From contig JAAMXP010001435.1 in NCBI GenBank assembly GCA_019693395.1, positions 1 through 38,914 of the forward strand: a stretch of DNA of 38,914 nt, written 5' to 3'. Source of the stretch: Ettlia oleoabundans. Its lineage: Eukaryota > Chlorophyta > Chlorophyceae > Chlamydomonadales. The notes below the pieces were generated by a model. It was not told the DNA's origin, ran no database searches, and worked only from the letters and a program-made list of their open reading frames with translations. Within the stretch, counting starts at the first letter, position 1. Every line of letters starts with the position of its first letter. Of the stretch, positions 1 through 11,522 are shown in pieces. A program made the position numbers and the translations under genes.

Positions 1-90
1 ACCTTGCATCGTACCGCCCCAGCGGATGGAGCGGTTCCGGAGGCCATGATGATTGGTGTACACACATCATTCAGCGGCTTGGTCGGTACA

Positions 91-2887
91 ATGAGCAGGC
101 TAGGGTGTCTTGCGCTTTTGCTGGGCGCGGCTTTGCTGCCCTTTTCCTGCGCCGCCGACGACCCCACGGTTGCTTTGCCTGGCGTCACAGACCTCAGTGA
201 GTGTATGGTGCCTATGATGGTCACAGATCAGGCGATGTCCGAGTGACACTGCCGCCGGTATTTGCGTGGTGTAGATGCTTCCCGCTTGCCTTCTCTGCTG
301 CAGCTCCGGCCAACTTTGCATTCCAGCACAACGGAAAGCGGGCGGCCCTAGTTGAGGTGAGCCTCTCCCGGAGCCCTGCCCTGCTTGCTTGCCACGGTCC
401 GCTCCTTTTGCTTCCAAACAGCTGACTGAGGCGTTCGTATCCCTATGCTTGCAGTTCTATGCACCATGTGAGTGTTAGGCAATGCACCCGATGGGGAACC
501 AGGGTGTCACTGCAGTGCACTGTCGCAGCGGCCCGCCCATTTCCACGCAGCCGAGCTTCCACCAGATGCATGCCTTGCCAGCAGTGTGATCGCAGACCTG
601 CGTCCACAATATGCTGTCGGGTGCCCCAGATCCTGGCAGGACTGCGTGCCCTTCAATCTCCTGCTTTCACCTGTTTGCATATCATTCCTTGCCACTCCCC
701 GCCCACCTTTTGCCCACCTATACTTATCACCAGGGTGCGGACATTGCAAGCGGCTGGTGCCCGAGTACACCAAGCTTGGTGAGAAAATTTCCTCTGACCC
801 CAAGCTGAAGAACCGAGTTCTTATTGCCAAGGTGGATGCTGATGCGCACCGCGAGTTGGGGGAGAAGTTTGGCGTGCAAGGCTTCCCCACCATCAAGTGG
901 TTCCCTCGCGGAAAGCCCGATGCCCCTGAGGAGTGAGTGTGGTTACCATCTGGCTGCCTGGTGCCTGCTTGGCTGTCTGGGTGTTGCAGAGTATGCTGCA
1001 GTACATGCGGAGGCATGATACAGAAATCAGAAAATTGAGAAGTAAATCCAACTAGCAGTCGGCCTAGGCCTGGTCCCTGTCTTCGCACAGCTTCTGCTAG
1101 CTGGCCCGCCCCTCCACGACTCTTGCAGTACACAGCCGGCCAAACAGCCAGTCGGCCAGCCAGCCAGTGGCATCCCTGGTTACATGTTTGCCAGCCTGTT
1201 TGCCATTGTGAGCCATTCCACCAACACCCATGGTTCCCTTGCCTCTAATTTGTGGCATTTTCGGTTCCTCTCCTGCAGCTACCATGGCGGCCGCAGCGCT
1301 GACGCCTTCCTCAAGTTCATCAGGGAAAAGGTTGAGGCTGATGCCGGCTTTGCCCGCGTCGATGCACTGGTGCCCATCGCGCAAAAGTTCATGGCTGCCG
1401 TGGCCGAGGAGCGGGCAGCAATCGTGCAGGAGGCGGAGACGGAAGCAGAGAGCGTGCCAGGTGAGCAGCTCGTCGTGCAAGGCCGTTAGGGTGGTGTTGA
1501 TTGCAGCTGGTGGTGAATATGCATGGCCAGCACAGGCTTCCTCTTTTTCAGTTGGTTGCAACTGTTTCTTCTCATATCTGCTTAAGCCTGCTTGCTGCTC
1601 ATCTTTTCAGGCAAGGGCTGGAAAGTAGTTCCTGTGCTCTTGTCTTGCCTGCTTTGCATCGTCCGCAGCATGCCAGCACACCGCTATGACTGCAGCTGTC
1701 CATCCTGCCCCATCCGACAGCAAATGACTTAACCTGCCATCCATTCCCCTGCTGCAGCCGAGGACAAGGAGAACGCCGCGCTGTATGTGCGGTTCATGAA
1801 GAAGGCGCTTGAGAAGGGCACGGAGTGGGTGGGCACGGAGGTGGAGCGGTTGACCAAGATGAGCGAGAAGCCCATGAGCGGTGCGTGGGTGGTTGGTAAG
1901 GGCTGATTTGGAAGTTGTTGGCTGATGTTGTGGGGTGGTTGGACGGTGCGTTGGCCTGTGGCAGGCAGGTGGATGCTGCATGCTGTGGCATGCAAGGTGA
2001 GAGTCACAGGACGGGGTGCAGCCAGAGCTTGTACTGTTCCTGCTGATTGTCCTCCCTCATGACAATATGCGCCGGGGGGCCGGGGATTTGGTGGGGTTTA
2101 AAACTGTGGTGCCGCTGCCAGGATGAGGGTCGATTGACGTTTATATGTTCATGCATACAACTCACTCAACTCACTCTTCGACTCACATTTCCCGCCACCC
2201 TTGTGCCCACTGTGTGCCCTGTGGTGCAGCTGCCAAGCTTGATGAGGTGAGCCGCAAGATCAGCGTGCTTTCTTCCTTCACCGAGAAACCTGAGGAGGCT
2301 GCTGTGGTGGAGGAAGCTGCCCCCACCCCCTCTGACGCGGGCTCCAAGGCGGCAGCTGAGGACGACGACGACGAGGTGTATGCCGACGGGCTTGACGACA
2401 ATGAGGGAGCAGGTCAGCAGCAACGAGTGTGGGCTCGGCAGCTGCTTGAATCCTTGGCTGGTCATTAGCGGATGGGGCTTAGGTCCAGTCCAGCAGCACT
2501 CAGTCCAAGGCAGTGGCAACAGTGCTGTGGAGTGCTGTGATGGCGGACTGGACAAACAGCTTAGGAAGTGCATGTTGCACCGCGCATCCCTCTTGCTGGC
2601 CAGCAAAGTGCACGGACAGCAGCAGTGAGGCGTTGGCTGCATGTTGGTGGCAACTCTCTGAAGTGCCGCTCACTCCCCTGTTGCTGCCTTTGCCGTTTTG
2701 CCATGCCATGCTGCGCCGCGCTACAGAGCTGGAGGTTGAAGAGGGTGAGGATGAAGATGAGGAGGGTGAGGACGGGACTGAGGACATGGAGGATATGGAA
2801 GAGCTGGGGACAGAGGAGGATGAGGAAGGTGATGGGGGGGCCGCGCCAACAGAGGACGATGACCCTTACGATGACGGCGAGCTCTAA
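91..2887 (+). CDS. Protein disulfide isomerase, one thioredoxin domain plus ERp29-like domain
   Basis: Eight exons: 91-196, 304-356, 455-467, 734-932, 1279-1460, 1758-1880, 2230-2412, 2727-2887, giving 339 residues in continuous phase. Residues 1-21 form a signal peptide (hydrophobic LALLLGAALLPF core), so the product should enter the ER. The thioredoxin fold follows, with active site WCGHC at 58-62 and the cis-proline motif GFPT around 109. A YHGGRSADAF segment ends the domain, then an alpha-helical segment (about 150-250) resembles the ERp29 C-terminal domain of plant PDIL2-type enzymes. The last about 80 residues are extremely acidic and end in DGEL, at best a weak KDEL-like retention signal. 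Plant PDIL2 proteins usually have two thioredoxin domains; only one is here. Expected role: oxidation and isomerisation of disulfides in secretory proteins. An in-frame ATG at position 4 exists, but the ATG at 91 places the signal peptide at the N-terminus. Confidence 0.88.
455..467 (+). other. 13-nt micro-exon of the PDI gene
   Basis: TTCTATGCACCAT lies between a GCAG acceptor (451-454) and a GTGAGTG donor (468). It encodes Phe-Tyr-Ala-Pro plus the first base of the active-site Trp codon. The next exon supplies GG at 734-735, restoring TGG and the FYAPWCGHC motif. Without this exon the enzyme would lack the conserved FYAPW strand. Confidence 0.85.
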
Positions 2888-3484
2888 GCATAGGCTCTCA
2901 AATTGGTCCAAGCTCCTCAGCTTGTTTGACGCGCCGTTCCTCTATTTCCTTCCAGTATTCTGACTCCGTGGTCCGTCGCCCGTCGGGATGCCAGCTGCGT
3001 TTTGTGCAGTTATGCCAGTTGTTGTTCGTTTCGTAATCATACAGGAACTTCCCGCTGCAGTATGCAAGAGTGAAGGGTGCATGATGGTGGCTGTCCCTGC
3101 CCAACTCGCAACCTTGCTGCCTTGCTTTGTGATCACTCTAGCCATGTGTGTCATCCTCATCTGCTACTGAAATATCTTTCAGTCGAGGGGTGGATCAGTT
3201 CCAAGCGTCAATATAAATGTGCATTAGGTGCATGGGTAGACTGCTTAGAGGGCGCGGTAGGCCCTGCTGCTGACGTGATGCTCTGGTTGCCAGCGCAGAC
3301 AGCTTCGCTTTCGATGGAGCGTCGCGGACGAATTATGGCTCTTTCCTACCTGTTTTCCGTTCCAAGCAGCTTCAGTTTGAAACAGGTGGGTCTGGCACGC
3401 TGGCGCCAGCAAGGACTCTGACACGTGGGGTATACTAATTGCATACAAACAGTATACACAGAGCCACTTGAGGCAAATGCCTAA
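2888..3484. other. Intergenic, PDI 3' end to ABCG 5' end
   Basis: This stretch holds the 3' untranslated region of the PDI gene and the probable promoter of the ABCG gene. I see no convincing coding exon. An AATATAAATG string near 3210 is AT-rich, but I cannot claim it as a TATA box. No TGTAA polyadenylation signal (the usual one in green algae) is evident. Confidence 0.5.
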
Positions 3485-6400
3485 ATGCGCGATGCCTGCC
3501 GAGGCACCTCAAAATTTGACACTCGCGAAATAGCAATAATGGCGTTGTCTAGGAAGGTTTCCCTGCCCACCAGTGGGCAGGAGGCCGTGAATCTTGAGTT
3601 CCGAAATATCAAATACACCGTGAAGGATCGCAGAACCGGCTCCCAGCTCGACATTCTGAAGGGGATTAGCGGGAAGGTAAGCCCATGTGTTTTCTCTGAC
3701 CTGGGATGCCTCCTCCGAGTGCCGCTGAGTAATGTAAAGTCCCGGGCCACCGCATGCATCAAGTGCGCCCGCAAAGTGAGGCTGAAAACCCCGCTGCCGG
3801 CCGCTGGCCACCTGGGACCTTTGCCGCTCCCCAGGTTGAAGCTCACCGATTGATGGTGGTCATGGGTTCCAGTGGAGCTGGAAAGACGACCCTGGTAATC
3901 TTGAGCACCTAGTTGTGAAACAGCCCACGGTTGCTGCATCTACCTCTGTGGTTGTCGAGTCGTTTTTCGTACATTGCTTCTGGCCCTGGCACTGTACCGC
4001 CATCAATGCCTCGTTTACGGCGCCCCAACCCCTCCTTCCTCTCTGCCTGCAGCTTGATGTGCTGGCATGTAACATGTTTGGCAGGGGCACGGTCAGCGGA
4101 GAGGTGTTGGTCAACGGGGCGCCGCGCCGCCGCTCCGAGTTCTCACAGATCAGCTGCTACGTGCTGCAGCGAGGTGAGGTGGCGTAGGCATTGTTGCGCA
4201 TAAAGGAGGGATTGCAAGGCAGCAGATGTAAGGATCTCTGTTGTGTCACATGGCTTTCTATTTGTTGCTGTTATCATACACTTTTCATTTAGTAGCTTAC
4301 CTGCCTTCTCACCTGCCTGCCTACCTGCCCACCCTGTGCGCCTACCGATGTATTCCTTCCTGCCCATCCTGTGCGCCTATCGATGTACTCCTTCGATTTC
4401 CTGCAGACGTGCTGCTCTCATCAAGCACGGTGCGAGAGTCCATCACCGTTGCAGCGTTGCTTAAGCTGCCGCGGGACATGGGCTACCAGCAGAAGATCGA
4501 GCGTGTGGATGCAGTGCTGAAAGAACTGGTGGGTGGGTGCTGCGCTGCCTGCCCGCATGGGATGATCTGCATATGGTCCTTTGCCTTTGCCTTTGCAGCT
4601 GCTCTCCTGCAAGGTCTTTCTGAGCACCCTCCCCTCCTGCTTTTCGTTCATCTGCATTGGCCAAGAAGCTTCTGAGCTGCTTGCTTTTGCCATGCTGTAC
4701 TGAGTATCCACTGCACCTTGGCTTGCCTCTGGTGCTGCCCAACAAAAAACAACCAATACTGGGGCTCTGTCTTGACTCCATTGCGGTTCCTTGTGAGTGC
4801 TGCGCCTGTTATTATGCCATGGCTGCTGCAGGAGCTTGAAGGCTGCCAGCACACTCTGATTGGGGATGAGAACCTCAACATGAAGGGCATTTCCGGAGGC
4901 CAGCGCCGCAGGGTGTCAGGTGGGCTGTCTGATGAGCCAGCCTTGAGGTGCCTGGCATTGGCAGGCTGGCAGGCTCAGCTGCTTGCACTTATGGTCTCTT
5001 GCGGCTTTGTGGCAGCATTTAGGTGCCAGCCCTGCAGTGTCTTGCGCTGACAGTTTGGCCCAGCTAGCTTTGACATTGTGGTCTTCGGTGGCCCATGCCA
5101 CTTATTTTTGAAAGTTGGTCCTTTATCTCACTTCCTCTTATGCGCTCTGTCCAGTTGGCATTGAGCTGGTCAAGTCCCCTCGGGTGCTGTTCCTGGATGA
5201 ACCCACCTCGGGTGAGGCACTTTTATGGGCAGCGCTGGGCTGGGCTGGGCTTGGCTGGGCCGGGGTGGGCAGATCTGGGCTGGCAGGGCATAGGGGCTAA
5301 TCTGTGGTGGGCCGTGCTGGCCCATCCCTTGTGCCTTGGGCGGTGCATGCATGCCTGACCAGCTTATGAGGATGAGTGGCGCGGTTGTGCTTCCACCTGG
5401 AAGGTCCTGCTGCGTGTGTTCGATTTGTCCCTAGCTCAGCAGCCCTCGATGCATGGCACCACGGCGTGCAGGCCTCGACTCTGAGATGGCCGTGAGCCTG
5501 ATTGACACTCTGGTGAAGCTAGCACGCGAGAACCGGACGGTGAGCGGGCTGTGCTTGTCAACAGGCGAGTGTGGGCACGCAAAGGAGACTGCATCAACGT
5601 TCAACCTGCCTACTGCCATGCACCTACATTCCGCCCTTGACCGCACCTCTACCTGCACCTCACAAACCGACTGCGCCACCTCACCCTGCCTTTCCCTGCC
5701 TGCAGGTGTGCACCACCATCCACCAGCCCAACTCCCTCATTACCTCCAAGTTTGACGACTTCATGCTGCTGCACGCCGGATCAACCGCCTATTTCGGGCT
5801 CTGGTCAAGTGCGGTAGACCATTTCGCGCGACTCGGGCACTCCTGCCCGCAGGTAGGCCAGCATAGCCTAAAGATCGTGCCTGCTGGGTGGCAGTTTGCA
5901 TAGAGGGGTAAATATTACAGGCCATGGTGCAAGTCACCGCCCAGGAGCAAGTTTGTATTGCTCTACCGCCGCACGGCAAGCTTGTACTTATAAGCAGTTT
6001 GTTTCACATCACATCAAACCAGCTCTGTTTGGTGATGCTACTGCCGGTGTACTGCTCCCCTGCCCTGCAGTACATCAACCCTACCGACTACTTCATGAGT
6101 GTGTTGAAGGAGGATGGTGACGCTCTGGTGCTGGCCTGGGACAAGCAGGTGGGCGCAAGGGGGGTTACAGTGGATTGTTTCTGCATGTTACTGCATGCTC
6201 AACTGTCAAGTGCGTCAGTGTGTATTGCCATTGTGCCATGAAATAATTTTTTCATCCTGCAAAGGCTTGCCCCACCACTTGGTTTCGCCAGGTGCCAGGG
6301 GCGCATCCAGGGCCGGCGCCATGCTTGTGCCTATGTAAATTGCCAGACCGTTGAGCTTCTCAGTGGCGGGACGCCAGCTTGTATGCTGCATGCCAAGTGA

Positions 6401-9400
6401 CCTTGCCACCTGGCTTCCACCATCACCACCATCACCAAGCACTAGCAGTCGTTGCCAAACACCACCACCATCAAACCTCTCTTTGCAGGAGGCTCTGCGG
6501 AATCTTAGCGCAAAGGACATCGAGGCAGCAAATATCAGCAGCAGCGGTGGCGCTGGTCCGGAGGGGGAGGGCACCTCTGGTGCCCAGGCGGTGCAGGATC
6601 AAGGCGAGCTGCAGATGGCGCCTAAAGTGCCCTGGTGGTATCAGGTGGGCGACACTTGACTGCAGTCGTGCATTTCTGCGCTTCTGCTCCTGCCAATGGC
6701 ATGGGTGCCAAGCGGCACTCCACTGTATCCCTCGGCTGCGCAATTTGTGCAGCATCACCTTTGAAGTCTGCATGGTGTTTCGCTCCCACACTGCTGCCGT
6801 TTGTTGTAATATGTGAGCTATGTGACGTGCCCCCCTTCTCGCTCCTCTCCCAGGTATATGTGCTGAGCGGGCGCATGTTAAAGATGTGGTGGCGCAACCC
6901 AGGTGGGCGCACTTAAGCGTACAGGAAACATGCAAATATGCTGTGTGGTCTGTCTGCTTTGGTGCATGTTGTGCAAGGGGAAATACGTTGCCCAAAATCA
7001 TGCTAGTGTGTGAACAGCAAGGAAGGTGTCATGCATTTACTAGTAGAATTGCACAGCCTGTGTAGATGCTGCCAACACGATGCCTGATGATGTTGCGGTG
7101 CGGGGAACTTATCTTCGGTGCACATCCCGCTGCCCCAGTCAGAGCGCTCACACCTTTACTATGAACGTTACCCGTTTGCAGCCATGTTCCTGTCTGAGAT
7201 CACCCAGTACGCGTTCATGGGCATCTTTATCGGGCTGGTGTACCTACAGTGAGTGCCTGCCCTGCACGCTGTGCTTTGGGCCACTGCTTCTGGTATATGG
7301 CTAAACTGCGCAGTGAGCGTGCTCTGTGCTTCGCCCTACTGCTCGCATGCTTCGCAATGCCATGGCTGCGTGTGCTATGCTAAATTGTGCCATGCTGCGC
7401 TCTGCGTTTGGTTGCACCGCGGACTGCTGTCTGCATTGCGGTGTGCTTTCGTTCGGTGCCCAGCGCCCTACCTTGGCACACTTTTCACACCCATTCGACC
7501 ATAGCATTGCCTTCCAGGCTTGTCAGCAGCGTGCCGTGGTCAAGCTCTGCTGCTTCTTGAAGCTCTGCTGCTTTTTGTAACAATGCTGCTGGGCCACCCG
7601 ACTGCTGCCATCCTCCTGGTGCCCCCGGTCCTCGCAGAGTGAACAACTCGCTGGCAACGGGCGTCAACGACCGCGCTGCCTCCCTGTGGTTTGCTCTGGC
7701 CGTGCTGAGCTTCACTCCAGGCTATACTGGTGAGCAGCCAGCTTAGCTTGAGGCGCAGGTTGGACCTGCCTTGTGCGTCTAAATTCTCAGTTGTGCAATT
7801 CAGGCCGTGTGTCAGCTTTCTGCCTCTGACTAGTGTGTTGATGGCCTGTTTCATGGGCGTTTGCTATCCCTGCCTATGCAGCGGCGGTGATCTGGGACAA
7901 GGACCGGCTGCAGCTGCGCCGTGAGAACCAGCAGGGCATGTATTCTGTTGTTTCGTGGTTTGCGGCGCGCACAGGCACCACTTGGCCGGTGGAGATTGCT
8001 GAGACAACCCTCTTCTGTGTCATCATGGTTGGTGTCTGTTTCCTGTGATGCGTGGTGCAATTTTAAATACTCGTTTCTGTGGCATTTTGCTGAGTTTGAC
8101 TTCACTGGCCTGCAAAACACATCTGCTTGGGCTGGTCGCTCGTCTGCTTGTTTAGAACCATTTTTTTGTTTTTGTTTTATTGTTTTTTGCTTTGGGGGGG
8201 GGGGGGGATTGAGAAAAATTGCAGCCCTGGGGGATTGGGGTAAGCAGCATTTTCTGCTTTCTAAGCACCCCAATAACTGCTGCCAATGTGATATGCCTGC
8301 TTTCCTGATCCTGTTGGCACCCGCAGTACTTTATGGTCGGCTACGTTACAAACTTTGTGAATTTTATCATCTTCACGGCAGGTCTGTATCAGCAGTGCGC
8401 AGTATTGTGACGACCGTAGGTGGCAGAAGCTAGAACTGCTGCGCACACCATTGCTGCCTTTCGTCCTGGTCACACCCTGCCGCCTCAATGTGCCATTGTT
8501 GTGCTTGCCCGCCCAATGCAGCCTTCTGCATGTTCCAACTGGTCAGCGAGTCCGTTGGCGTGATGTGTGCTATTGTCACCAAATCGAGCACCTATGCAGT
8601 GCTGGTGAGTGGTTGATGCTGCTGCAGCTGCTGCCGTGCCAGGGACGAGGGTCAACATCACTAACTCGCCGCTTTTGTGTGTTGCCACACAACGGCCCAC
8701 TGGTCCTCAAAACCTGCCTGAATTGTTGTCGTCCTGCCTCATGTGTGCCCCGTCTCCTTTTGTTGTCTGCCTCCTGCCTCCTGAACTGTCTTCGCTGCTG
8801 AGATAGCGTTACTCCCCTGACTGCCTTCTTACTTGACCGTGGTACTGCCCTTGCCCTGCAGATTCTCACGTTTGTACTGCTCTTCCTCCTTTCCTTCTCC
8901 GGCTTCCTGGTCAGCGATATACCTGTGTACTTCCGCTGGATCTCAAAAATATCCTACCTTACATACACCTATGCAGCAGGTGGGTTAACCACGTGCCAGG
9001 TTGCATCGCTGTGTGAAGGCTCAACAGGTAGATGGAGTGGCATTACAAGCAGGGCATGCTCCTGCCTGTCGAGGGTACTCTGCACGCCAGCAACAACCGA
9101 CAGGACGGCACACTTGATCGCACAGCTCAAAGCCCACTGTGTGCATTGGGCGCAGCTTCTCTTGGCTAATGCATCTGTGCTGCAGCTTGCATGCCTTCTG
9201 CCAGCACGGGCTCTTTGCTCATGAAACGAGCATCTACAACCTATGCCGACTGTCGCCGTTTCTGGCTGCTGCCGACGATTACATCCATCCCGCAGTGATG
9301 AAGAACGAGTTCAACGACGTGACGTTTTATGGACCGGATGGTGAGGAGGTGCCTGGCAGCGCAATCATCAGCGGGGAGACCAACCAGGCGTCTCTGTCTG

Positions 9401-9519
9401 AGATCAACAACGGGTTGTCTATTGGCGAAAACCTGGCGGTGCTGTTTGGCATTATGGTGGGAGTTCGGTTCCTGGCCTTCGGTCTGCTCTACGGCATGGC
9501 CAAGCTCAAACTGCTGTGA
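3485..9519 (+). CDS. ABC transporter, ABCG (WBC) half-transporter
   Basis: Eighteen exons: 3485-3676, 3835-3894, 4053-4173, 4407-4528, 4832-4919, 5155-5211, 5472-5539, 5706-5852, 6071-6148, 6489-6644, 6854-6902, 7182-7248, 7638-7729, 7882-8027, 8327-8381, 8522-8604, 8862-8979, 9296-9519. All phases match, giving 640 residues (622 if the ATG at 3539 is used), normal for this family. The nucleotide-binding domain comes first, as in ABCG proteins: Walker A GSSGAGKT (75-82), signature ISGGQ (185-189), Walker B VLFLDEPTSG (D209/E210), D-loop GLDS, H-loop TIHQP. A Gly/Ser-rich linker leads to the ABC2 membrane domain with about six segments (for example ITQYAFMGIFIGLVYL and LTFVLLFLLSFSGFLV) and an external loop before the last segment. 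It should work as a dimer exporting lipophilic compounds across a membrane; the substrate cannot be read from sequence. Confidence 0.93.
4326..4395 (+). repeat. Two tandem copies of a 35-nt unit inside an ABCG intron
   Basis: Positions 4326-4360 and 4361-4395 are near-identical 35-nt units (TGCCCA, then CCTGTGCGCCTA, then CGATGTA and CTCCTTC-like ends) differing at a few bases. They sit in the intron between exons 3 and 4, just upstream of the acceptor at 4406. Confidence 0.8.
5224..5290 (+). repeat. G-rich TGGGC repeat in an ABCG intron
   Basis: The intron following the Walker B exon carries many irregular copies of GCTGGGCTGGGCT-like pentamers on the plus strand. It is low-complexity sequence with several GGG runs and could form a G-quadruplex in the pre-mRNA. 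No function is implied. Confidence 0.5.
8194..8207 (+). repeat. Homopolymer of 14 G in an ABCG intron
   Basis: A T-rich stretch (about 8160-8193) runs directly into 14 consecutive G. It is intronic (intron 8028-8326). Its length should be treated as uncertain because homopolymers are often mis-sequenced. Confidence 0.8.
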
Positions 9520-11522
9520 GCAGATGTTTGGCTATGGCTATCGGGAGGTCCCTGGATATTGAGAATTCCTGTTGATTGAGTAAGCCTCATGCCCCTGTCC
9601 AGCTGCCTGATGGCCACCTTCAAGACCCTGGTTGTTGTGGCACATCGCAAGAAACTTACAGGCAGCCTAAGCTGCCAGTTGTCTGCATTGCATTCAATCA
9701 ACTACCACCACGTTTTCATCAGCGTTTGTAATCGCAATATCATCAACGTACCTTGTTTGCTTTGATTGCGCAGCAAAATCCTTTTTGAACCACTTTTTAA
9801 ACGTGCACAATTGGAATAAACCAGCTGGCCACATTGCCACACAAGCCACTGTGCTTTAACATGCACTCACTCTCAACTTGGCAGTGATATTCTCGATCAC
9901 TTGCATTGCGTCTCACAGCTTCAAGAGATCCCCCTCTTGAACAGATCCATCACTTCATCCTTCTTTCCCTTGGCGGTGTGCGCACTCTCACCACTCACCA
10001 CCGGTGTAAAATATCCACCACTGGCACTATTACTGCGTGAGCAAGGTTACTGGTGCCCAAGGTGAGGGTGCTGCGCTTGCTGCTGTGGTAATCGCACTCC
10101 GAAGTTCTTGCCAGCAAGGTAAATGCACAGCAGCATGCAGCCATGGCTCAGCATCGTGGCACCGTTGCGCCAGCGCATTGTGTACACGATAAGTACGGGC
10201 CTCCAGAGCCCATGCATGCCCCTTATCCACCTTGCAGAGCTGATGGCCTTTCAAACATGAAGATTTTACTGGCATGCCTCTGCGCAGAGCGCTTGCCTTT
10301 GCTTGCCTTTGGTAGAGCGCCCTAGCTCCCTTTCCAGCCCAATACACTGACCTAAAGCATGCGTCATCTAACATCGATGCACGCTTGGATCGTTGTTGTA
10401 CTTGACGTCTCTCTGCCATGATGCATATGATGGCCCTTCAAACTCTCCATTCGAGCCAGCAGTGCACTTCATCAACGAAGGGCAACGTTGGTATCAATAC
10501 TGACGCTCTCTCCGCCACACTGCTGTCCATTTGCACCCATTCTCCCGCGGTCTGGTGGATGCCTGCCGCGCCACTGATTCTGCATAACAACATGCGACTA
10601 GGACTGTAATGCAACGCAACACACCGTGAGTGCTTGCGACCCTCATGTACCAAAGGCCGACGCATGACTGTTACAGGAAAGCCCAACAATGATTTAGGCA
10701 CGGTGCGATCTGGAAAGAATGACCGGTGGGAGCGCTGATGGGGGGCTGCGCTCATCTGTAAAAGGGGCCTAGGGGAAGAAAGGGAGGGGTGGTGTGTGTG
10801 TGAGGGGGTGGGGGTCTCTGTGCAAAACTTAACGGCCAACGCAGTATCGTGCTGGACCGGCAAGGGACGCAAGTAACGTGATAGAAGAAATCGGTGCTGT
10901 GGATGTGGACAGGTTAGGTAGTAAAGGAAAATGTACAATGGGAAGGTGGCCAGGCTGCTGCTTGGGTGCAGCAGCAGCGCTGGCCATCAGTGGGGGGCAC
11001 TGGTAGGACAATGGACACGAATCATGGGCAGGAATGGATCGCGCAATGCAGGGTGCAGAGCGCAGCAGAGCAGAGCAGGGCAGGCCAGTGCTTGAACCAC
11101 CTGCAATTGAGGGGTTCTGAAGCATTTGCGGCAAAAAGAGAGAGGTGGTTGGGCAAATAGGGCGGGGGGATATGGGTGTAGTTGTTCAGTCAAAGCAGGT
11201 CAAAGAGGAAGAGGGGCCCCAGGGCATCGCAGCCTGTGAAGTTTGCTGCAATAAGCAGTCTACTGGTCTACGGTTCAGGCCCGGTGCAGCCGCCAGGAAC
11301 AAAAGGAGCTGAAAAAGGGAAAACACGCAAGTTGGGTTGGGCTTCAGGTACACACGGCTGTGCAAGTGTTGTCTTATCCATGATCTGTATCAGCTCGGGA
11401 TGCGGCCCATTTGCCTGTCTTGTGAAGCTGAGGAAGGGCACTGAACACCCGTGCTGGAAAGCATATCGGCTGACTGGCACCTAGCTAAACCCGGCAGCTA
11501 ACTGACTACCTATCCCGCCAGC
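9520..11522. other. 2-kb region between convergent genes, no gene recognised
   Basis: It lies between the 3' ends of the ABCG gene (plus) and the GATA gene (minus), so much of it may be 3' untranslated sequence. Open frames exist on both strands (for example 166 codons on minus, 10438-10938), but their translations look random and low-complexity, with no family motif. A TG-rich and G-rich tract lies at about 10780-10816. Confidence 0.5.
9727..9731 (+). terminator. Probable polyadenylation signal TGTAA of the ABCG gene
   Basis: TGTAA, the characteristic poly(A) signal of green algae, occurs about 210 nt after the ABCG stop codon on the same strand. It is a five-base motif, so chance occurrence is possible. 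Confidence 0.45.

Noticed and set aside
10438..10938. 166-codon open frame on minus in the 2-kb gap
   Set aside because: Random-looking composition, no motif, no supporting neighbouring exons; probably 3' untranslated sequence of the GATA gene.
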